Assembly: GCA_001298545.1 (NCBI GenBank)
Contig: LJCX01000027.1
Coordinates: forward strand, 62,001-126,000
Direction of reading: 5' to 3'
Length of the DNA stretch: 64,000 nucleotides
Origin: Actinobacteria bacterium OV320
Lineage (GTDB): Bacteria; Actinomycetota; Actinomycetes; Streptomycetales; Streptomycetaceae
Shown piece by piece: positions 58,670-64,000 of the stretch (position 1 is the stretch's first letter; the number at the start of each line of letters is the position of its first letter). A program made the translations under genes and the position numbers. The notes beneath the pieces are model-generated. The model had not been told where the DNA came from. It was given only the letters and a program-made list of their open reading frames with translations, and made no database searches.

Positions 58670-59008
58670 GTCCGGCTGGGGCGGGAGCTCTCATGCTACG
58701 GACCGGGTCCGTTTTGCCCACCCTCAGGAGTACGTGGGAGTCCCGCCCGGTCACTCGACGTCACTCGCGGTCCCTCGGACCCCGGGGAAACCGGTCGTCG
58801 CCTGCCGCGGGGCCAACCGGGTGGAACCGCCGGGACCGGGCCGACGGGGCGGGACCCTCCCCCGGCCTCCCGGGGTGACCTCGCGGCACGCACCGGCACG
58901 CTCACCTGAGCGGCAGGCCATCCGTGCCCTCACTGTCACAGGTTGTCAACAGCCCGGTCTGACAGGGGATTTGACGGGCATCCGGACTGGAGGAAGGAGG
59001 GCCGTCGC
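58670..59008. other. upstream region between PRPP synthetase and DUF4230 gene
   Basis: About 340 bases with the divergent promoters of the leftward prs gene and the rightward DUF4230 gene. I find no gene and no clear palindrome. The right end has a strong RBS (AGGAAGGAGG) for the next gene. Confidence 0.4.
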
Positions 59009-59689
59009 ATGACGACTGACACCAAGCCCGAGAAGCCCCCCACACGCCTCCCCCGGCGCATGCCCGGCTGGGCCAAGGTGCTCACCGCCGTCGTGGTCGT
59101 ACTCGTCGTGATGTTCGCCGGGATCCGGCTGAGCCTGCTGCCGGGACTGCGTGACTTCTTCGGCACCGAGACCCACGACCGCTCGGGCCCCGCCCTGCTG
59201 GAATCCATCCAGGACATGAGCCGCTACGACGCCGCCTCCGGGAACTTCCAGGTCGTCGTCGACCTGGAGAAGGACGCCAAATATCTCCCCGACGCGATCC
59301 GCGGCACCCGCACCCTGTACGTCGGGGCGGGCACCGTGGACGCCTACGTCGACCTCGGCAAGGTCGGCGACAAGGACGTGACGGTCGACGACGACCGCAC
59401 CTCGGCCACGCTCCGGCTGCCGCACGCCCTGCTCGGCACACCGGCGCTCGACCCCGACCGCTCCTACGCCGTCTCCAAGCAGCGCGGGCTGTTCGACCGC
59501 CTCGGCGACCTCTTCTCCGACAACCCGAGCGGTGAGCAGGCCGTGCAGAAGCTGGCGGTCAAGCACATCGGCGAGGCGGCGAAGGAGAGCGAGCTGATCG
59601 CGCGCGCCGAGACCAACACCACCGACATGCTCCAGGGGCTGCTGCGCTCCCTCGGCTTCACGGAGGTGAAGGTGACGTACCACGCCTGA
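59009..59689 (+). CDS. DUF4230 membrane-anchored protein
   Basis: The product is 226 aa; the ATG has AGGAAGGAGG upstream. One N-terminal transmembrane helix (about 21-46) is followed by an extracytoplasmic domain of DUF4230 type (NFQVVVDLEKDAKYLPDAIRGTRTLYVGAGTVDAYVDLG). The C-terminal helix ends LGFTEVKVTY. Function is unknown. Confidence 0.85.
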   Translation: MTTDTKPEKPPTRLPRRMPGWAKVLTAVVVVLVVMFAGIRLSLLPGLRDFFGTETHDRSGPALLESIQDMSRYDAASGNFQVVVDLEKDAKYLPDAIRGTRTLYVGAGTVDAYVDLGKVGDKDVTVDDDRTSATLRLPHALLGTPALDPDRSYAVSKQRGLFDRLGDLFSDNPSGEQAVQKLAVKHIGEAAKESELIARAETNTTDMLQGLLRSLGFTEVKVTYHA

Positions 59690-59847
59690 CCGGCCACCCG
59701 GGGTGGTGCCCGAACCGGTCTCGTTCACGGCGTGCGCGACGACGTGGGCGAGACCGGGGCCAGGCGTCAGCGCGGCGGAACCGCATCCCTCGGCCGTTCG
59801 GGGGTAATCGCCCTATCACGCAGGGAAGTTGCCAATTGGAGGACCGA

Positions 59848-60585
59848 ATGGCCCGTGCAGCTCTACGTCCGCTTGCCGTGTTCCGCCCACGCGCCACCAG
59901 GACGGAGGAGCCCGCCCCGCCGAAGAACGGGGCCGGGAAGTCGGGCCCCAAGCGCGGTTTCCCCTTCTGGACGCGCTCGAAATCCGGCCCGAAGCCGGCC
60001 TCGAAGCCCGGCACGAGGCCCGGCTCGAAGGCGGGCTCGAGGCCCAGCTCAAAGTCCGGCTCGAAGGCGGGTTCGTCGAAGAAGGCGGCACGCGCCGAGC
60101 GTCGGCCGTTGCCGCTCCCGCTCCGGCTGCTGGCGATGCTGTTCGCCTTCGCGTTCATGGTGGCGTTCGCCGTCGTGCTCGCCCGGCTGACCTTGGAGCC
60201 GTCACCCGCCTCCGCGGCACTGGTGCACTCCAACCTGCGTCCGGGTGACTCCCTGCGTGCCTACCTCGACCAGCCCGAACTCCGCGACGCGGTGAAGCAG
60301 ATCGGCGGGAACATACTGCTCGGCGTGCCCTTCGGCGTCCTGGTGCCGGTGGTCGCGCCCCGGGCGCGCGGGTTGCTGCGGGTGCTGCTGCTGACCGCGA
60401 CCGTCATGCTGATGGTGGAGTTCGCCCAGGGCGCGGTGGTGACCGGACGCGCCTTCGACATCGACGACGTCATCCTCAACACCACGGGCGCCCTGATCGG
60501 ATACCTGCTCGTGGGCCGCCGGATGAGCCGTGCGGTGCACGCCCGGGAACGGCACCTGCGTAGGGGGGCTCGCGAGGGGGCCTGA
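59848..60585 (+). CDS. VanZ-family membrane protein
   Basis: The product is 245 aa; the ATG has GGAGG five bases upstream. Residues about 30-80 are a Lys/Ser/Pro/Gly repeat (KSGPKPASKPGTRPGSK). The VanZ-like core has four helices with NILLGVPFGVLVPVVAPRARG, LMVEFAQGAVVTGRAFDIDDVILNTTGALIGYLL. VanZ proteins confer low-level teicoplanin resistance; for most relatives the role is unknown. The repeat makes the N-terminal tail strongly basic. Confidence 0.88.
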   Translation: MARAALRPLAVFRPRATRTEEPAPPKNGAGKSGPKRGFPFWTRSKSGPKPASKPGTRPGSKAGSRPSSKSGSKAGSSKKAARAERRPLPLPLRLLAMLFAFAFMVAFAVVLARLTLEPSPASAALVHSNLRPGDSLRAYLDQPELRDAVKQIGGNILLGVPFGVLVPVVAPRARGLLRVLLLTATVMLMVEFAQGAVVTGRAFDIDDVILNTTGALIGYLLVGRRMSRAVHARERHLRRGAREGA

Positions 60586-60591
60586 CCGCCG

Positions 60592-60828
60592 TCAGCGCGG
60601 CCTCCAGGTGTACCGGTCCCCGCCCACCCATCGCACGACGTCGGGGTCGTCGAGGTCGTGAACCGTGATTCCGTAGGCGGCGGCGATCTCGAGGACGTCG
60701 GTCACGTCCCTCGCCTCGCCGACCACCTCGGAGTCGATTTCCACGATGCGGAACGGCGACAGGCCCGGCTGGACCCCGAGCACCATGATCCGCGGCTGGG
60801 AGATACGGAGGCTCGCGATTTCGGTCAT
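60592..60828 (-). CDS. small conserved protein of unknown function
   Basis: The product is 78 aa from ATG. I do not recognise a family. A short beta-rich start (LRISQPRIMVLGVQ) precedes FRIVEIDSEVVGEARDVTDVLEIAAAYGITVHDLDDPDVVRWVGGDRYTW. It is divergent from the PHP-domain gene. Coding bias is normal, but the RBS is weak. Confidence 0.7.
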   Translation of the reverse strand: MTEIASLRISQPRIMVLGVQPGLSPFRIVEIDSEVVGEARDVTDVLEIAAAYGITVHDLDDPDVVRWVGGDRYTWRPR

Positions 60829-60924
60829 GCCATAGAGGATAAAACGGAACCAGACCCCGCGAATCATCCGATTTCCTGGTGCGGACGGCGCGCGGGTGGG
60901 GAACTCTGGAGCCAGGAGGTGGCG

Positions 60925-61965
60925 ATGGATCCCGTCGAAGCCCTGGACCGGATCGCCTTCCTGCTGGAACGGTCCCTGGCGCCGACCTATCGCGTGAAGG
61001 CCTTCCGCACGGCGGCCCGGGTCCTGTCGCGGCTGCCCGCGGAGGAGGTCCGCGAGCGGGCCGGGGCCGGGACCCTGGAGGCGCTGAAGGGCGTGGGTCC
61101 GAAGACCGCCCAGGTGGCACGCGAGGCGCTCGCCGGGGAGACGCCGTCCTATCTGCGCACGCTGGAGGACGAGGCGGGCAAGCCGCTCACGGACGGCGCC
61201 GGCGCACGGCTGCGGGAGCTGCTGCGCGGGGACTGCCATCTGCACTCCGACTGGTCGGACGGCGGCAGCCCCATCGACGAGATGGGCCGGACCGCGGCCG
61301 CGCTCGGCCACGAGTGGGCCGTGCTGACCGACCACTCACCCCGTCTGACGGTGGCCCGCGGGCTCTCGCCCGAGCGGCTGCGCCGGCAGCTTGAGGTGGT
61401 CGAGGAGCTCAACGCCACCTGGGCGCCGTTCCGGCTGCTCACCGGTATCGAGTGCGACATCCTCGACGACGGGTCGCTGGACCAGGCGCCGGAGCTGCTG
61501 GAGCGGCTCGACGTGGTGGTCGTGTCCGTGCACTCCAAGCTGCGCATGGAGTCCCGCGCGATGACGCGCCGCATGGTGAACGCCGTACGCGACCCGCACG
61601 CCGACATCCTCGGCCACTGCACCGGCCGGCTGGTGACCGGGCGGGGACGGCCGGAGTCGGAGTTCGACGCGGACGCGGTGTTCGCCGCGTGCGCGGAGTC
61701 CGGTACGGCCGTCGAGATCAACAGCCGGCCCGAGCGGCTCGACCCGCCACGCCGGCTGCTGCGCCGGGCCGTGGAGGCGGGCGTGCTGTTCTCGGTCGAC
61801 ACCGACGCGCACGCGCCCGGCCAGCTGGACTGGCAGATCCTGGGCTGTGCGCGGGCCGAGGAGTGCGAGGTGCCGGAGGAACGGATCGTGAACGCCTGGC
61901 CGCTCACGGACCTGCTGGCCTGGACGCGGGAGGGGCGGGTACCGGCGGGCGTGACGGGTTCCTGA
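60925..61965 (+). CDS. PHP-domain metal-dependent phosphoesterase (PolX-like)
   Basis: The product is 346 aa; the ATG has CAGGAGG five bases upstream. A helix-hairpin-helix region (LKGVGPKTAQVA, about 50-62) precedes the PHP domain with metal ligands in DCHLHSDWSDG, LTDHSPR, HCTGR and DTDAHAPGQ. Related domains hydrolyse phosphate esters or serve DNA repair polymerases (PolX). This protein lacks the polymerase part. HHH plus PHP suggests a DNA-linked phosphatase or nuclease. Confidence 0.9.
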   Translation: MDPVEALDRIAFLLERSLAPTYRVKAFRTAARVLSRLPAEEVRERAGAGTLEALKGVGPKTAQVAREALAGETPSYLRTLEDEAGKPLTDGAGARLRELLRGDCHLHSDWSDGGSPIDEMGRTAAALGHEWAVLTDHSPRLTVARGLSPERLRRQLEVVEELNATWAPFRLLTGIECDILDDGSLDQAPELLERLDVVVVSVHSKLRMESRAMTRRMVNAVRDPHADILGHCTGRLVTGRGRPESEFDADAVFAACAESGTAVEINSRPERLDPPRRLLRRAVEAGVLFSVDTDAHAPGQLDWQILGCARAEECEVPEERIVNAWPLTDLLAWTREGRVPAGVTGS

Positions 61966-61999
61966 GGTGGTACCCGGGGGGCGAGAGAAAGGACCTGTG

Positions 62000-62656
62000 A
62001 TGACACGCGCCGCCGTGTTCGACGTCGACGGCACCCTGGTCGACACCAACCACCTGCACGTCACCACCTGGTGGGAGGCCTTCCGACAGGCGGGCCACCG
62101 GGTCCCGATGCACGCGGTGCACCGGGCGGTCGGGCTGGGCTCCGACGATCTCATCGCCCACCTGCTCGGCGACGACCGGGACCAGGACGAGGACGCCCGC
62201 ATCAGCGCCGCCCACAAGGCCCTCTACGGGCAGTACTTCGACCGGCTGCCGGCGCTGCGGGACGCCGGTCCGCTGCTGCGCAGGCTGCACGACGACGGCT
62301 GGACGGTCGTGCTCGCCACCTCCGCGAGCGGAGCAGAGCTGTCCGCCCTGCGGCGCGCCATCGATGCCGACGAGGTCATCGCCGCGACCGCGAGCGCGGA
62401 CGACGTCGAGGAGGGCAAGCCCGCTCCGGAACCCGTGGAACACGCGCTGGAGCTGGCCGGGGCGCCCGCCGAAACGGCGGTGTTCGTCGGGGACACCGTG
62501 TGGGACATGCGGGCCGGCCGCCGGGCCGGGGTGCGCTGCGTGGGCGTGCTGTGCGGCGGCATCCCCCGCGCCGACCTGCTGGAGGCGGGCGCGGAAGCGG
62601 TGTACGCCGATCCCGCCGAGCTGCTGGCCTCCCTGCGGGACAGCCCGCTGGCCTGA
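62000..62656 (+). CDS. HAD-superfamily hydrolase
   Basis: The product is 218 aa; the ATG has AAAGGA six bases upstream. HAD motifs: VFDVDGTLVDTNHL (nucleophile Asp8), VLATSAS (motif II), Lys in EEGKPAPEPV and VFVGDTVWDMRAGRRAGV (motif IV). The C1 cap is helical, as in phosphoglycolate or beta-phosphoglucomutase relatives. Substrate is unknown. It follows the PHP gene by 34 bases on the same strand, so they may be one operon. Confidence 0.9.
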   Translation: MTRAAVFDVDGTLVDTNHLHVTTWWEAFRQAGHRVPMHAVHRAVGLGSDDLIAHLLGDDRDQDEDARISAAHKALYGQYFDRLPALRDAGPLLRRLHDDGWTVVLATSASGAELSALRRAIDADEVIAATASADDVEEGKPAPEPVEHALELAGAPAETAVFVGDTVWDMRAGRRAGVRCVGVLCGGIPRADLLEAGAEAVYADPAELLASLRDSPLA

Positions 62657-62881
62657 GGGACGGTGATCCGCGCGGGTACCCCGGGGCGGGTGACGGGCAT
62701 AACCGCGCGTGGCCGCGGACCCGGGGAACACCCATAGGAAGTTCTCCGTTGAACCACTCGTGGGTGCGGACGGGACAGTGTCCCCGGGCCTCACCTTTTG
62801 CCCACCGGGACGATCGTTCGGCTGAAGCCCTGTGGAGCCTTTCGCCGAGAGGCGACCGCCGTCCGCGCCCACACTCGGACC

Positions 62882-62914
62882 GCCCCGACCGTGATTCCCC
62901 CGTCCGGTCGGGGC
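62882..62914 (+). terminator. hairpin terminator followed by TTT
   Basis: GCCCCGACC pairs with GGTCGGGGC around a 15-base loop, followed by TTTCCC. It lies 225 bases after the HAD stop, far for an ordinary terminator, so it may end a small transcript. Confidence 0.65.
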
Positions 62915-63000
62915 TTTCCCCTGTCCGCGCGGACCGGACCCCCGCGGCTCCCCCGCCCCCACACATGAGCGCTCGGCCTCGGGCGCTCCACCTCGGGCGC

Positions 63001-63031
63001 TTGACTTCGAGTGCACTCCAATCCGTAGCGT
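63001..63031 (+). promoter_or_regulatory. MerR-type promoter
   Basis: TTGACT and TAGCGT are separated by 19 bases, longer than the usual 17. The spacer holds the palindrome GAGTGCACTC. Over-long spacers with palindromes are the mark of MerR-activated promoters. Confidence 0.7.
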
Positions 63032-63038
63032 TCCGGAC

Positions 63039-64000
63039 ATGAGCGACACCGCACAGCACAAGATCGGCTCGGGCTTCGGCGCCACGAGCACCGCAGACGA
63101 CGTCCTGCGGGGCATCGACCTGACCGGGAAGCTGGCCGTCGTCACCGGCGGATACTCCGGCCTCGGACTGGAGACCACGCGCGCGCTGGCCAAGGCCGGC
63201 GCCCGGGTCGTCGTGCCCGCGCGCCGCCCGGACACCGCCCGCGAGAACCTCGCCGGCCTCGCCGGCGTCGAGACGGACACCCTCGACCTCGGCGACCTGG
63301 AGAGCGTGCGCGCCTTCGCCGACCGGTTCCTCGCGTCCGGCCGGACCATCGACCTCGTCATCGACAGCGCCGGGATCATGGCCTGCCCGCAGACCCGCGT
63401 CGGCCCCGGCTGGGAGGCCCAGTTCGCCACGAACCACCTCGGCCACTTCGCCCTCGTCAACCGGCTCTGGCCGGCGATCGAGCCCGGCGGCGCCCGGATC
63501 GTCTCGGTGTCCTCGCGCGGCCACCACTTCTCGGGGATGCGCTGGGACGACGTCCACTGGCGCGACGGCTACGACAAGTGGGAGGCGTACGGGCAGGCCA
63601 AGACCGCGAACGTGCTGTTCGCCGGCCACCTCGACCGGCTGGCCCGGGACCGGGGCGTCCGGGCGTTCTCCCTCCACCCCGGGGGCATTCTCACGCCCCT
63701 CCAGCGGCATCTGCCGAAGCAGGAGATGGTGGACCGCGGCTGGATCGACGAGGACGGCAACGTGCTCGACGTCGAGGGCTTCAAGACCCCGGAGCAGGGC
63801 GCGGCCACCCAGGTGTGGGCGGCCACCTCGCCGCAGCTGGCCGGTATGGGCGGCGTCTACCTCGAGGACTGCGACATCGCCGAGCCCGCCCCGGCGGACG
63901 GCGAGCGGGTCGGCGTCAAGGACTGGGCGACGGATCCGGAGCAGGCGGCCCGGCTGTGGGAGCTGTCGGCGCGGCTGACCGGTGTGAACGCGTTCGCGTA
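63039..64000 (+). CDS. short-chain dehydrogenase/reductase, incomplete at window end
   Basis: At least 320 aa from ATG, running off the window. NAD(P) binding: VVTGGYSGLGLETTRAL; the SAGIMACP motif of retinol dehydrogenase/WWOX-like SDRs replaces NNAG; catalytic Ser in VSVSSRG and YxxxK in YGQAKTAN. It oxidises or reduces small alcohols or ketones. The upstream MerR-type promoter implies induction by a stress signal through a regulator encoded outside this window. Confidence 0.9.
   Translation, partial: MSDTAQHKIGSGFGATSTADDVLRGIDLTGKLAVVTGGYSGLGLETTRALAKAGARVVVPARRPDTARENLAGLAGVETDTLDLGDLESVRAFADRFLASGRTIDLVIDSAGIMACPQTRVGPGWEAQFATNHLGHFALVNRLWPAIEPGGARIVSVSSRGHHFSGMRWDDVHWRDGYDKWEAYGQAKTANVLFAGHLDRLARDRGVRAFSLHPGGILTPLQRHLPKQEMVDRGWIDEDGNVLDVEGFKTPEQGAATQVWAATSPQLAGMGGVYLEDCDIAEPAPADGERVGVKDWATDPEQAARLWELSARLTGVNAFA

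Larger units (their letters stand above)
62657..63038. other. intergenic region with terminator and MerR-type promoter
   Basis: About 380 bases between the HAD and SDR genes. A terminator hairpin lies at 62882-62914 and a MerR-type promoter at 63001-63031. The stretch 62730-62881 is not coding on either strand and could encode a small RNA ending at that hairpin; I saw no confirming promoter. Confidence 0.5.

Overview
The window is high-GC actinobacterial DNA and almost certainly comes from a Streptomyces chromosome. The evidence is strong third-position GC bias, frequent GTG and TTG starts, a RamR-like regulator next to a RamB-like exporter, an SSI-family protease inhibitor, a CebR-type operator, a CYP105-like P450 with its ferredoxin, F420-type and mycothiol-type enzymes, and SpoIIE-type phosphatases. 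From memory, the gene order resembles the S. coelicolor left-arm region around SCO0752-SCO0790 (protease, ABC exporters, sti1, GH9 endoglucanase, beta-galactosidase, ferredoxin/P450, second PRPP synthetase). That synteny is recalled and was not computed. I saw no insertion sequence, prophage, CRISPR array, rRNA or intact tRNA.

Layout. 1-1314: the tail of a lanthipeptide-type exporter converging on a RamR-like response regulator. 1640-5374: a GAF/PAS/SpoIIE phosphatase and a secreted chymotrypsin-like protease with a repeated Asp-rich tail. 5375-6401: about 1 kb of lower-GC DNA without a convincing gene. 6402-12610: a double-glycine-leader peptide without cysteine, then a membrane fusion protein, a C39 peptidase/ABC exporter and a second ABC exporter (NHLM/NHLP type). 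12802-17904: a DHA2 drug exporter, a Ppx/GppA-like protein, a 25-unit array of 8-bp repeats, and a compact group of heme-oxygenase-like diiron protein, methyltransferase and CDGSH protein. 18086-24275: a trypsin-type SSI inhibitor, an unknown protein, an NCS1 permease, a lactate-oxidase-type flavoenzyme and a membrane sigma-like/zinc-finger/ricin-lectin fusion. 24714-31870: a Doc-like toxin-antitoxin pair, a GH9 cellulase under a CebR box, a cysteine hydrolase and a GH2 beta-galactosidase interrupted by an in-frame TAG. 32171-37906: a second PP2C sensor kinase/phosphatase, an ion permease and a second sigma-like/lectin fusion. 38219-48937: small metabolic and regulatory genes, including divergent AraC/PhyH, TetR with two operators, and P450/ferredoxin. 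48938-64000: VOC and FMN proteins, DUF1304/TetR, GlxA-type regulator, alcohol and aldehyde dehydrogenases with MarR, STAS antagonist, PRPP synthetase, VanZ, PHP and HAD proteins, and a short-chain dehydrogenase running off the window end.

The themes are secreted peptides and proteases with their regulators, extracellular polysaccharide use, and stress signalling by partner switching. The most interesting system is the peptide/exporter operon at 6402-12610. Its core peptide has no Cys, Lys, Arg or His, carries a near-duplication with several GxxxG motifs, and has no modification enzyme beside it. A strong hairpin separates the peptide gene from its exporter genes. Other points worth checking are the 8-bp array upstream of the diiron-protein gene, the paired sigma/lectin fusions with a shared upstream 36-bp block, and the amber codon in the beta-galactosidase.
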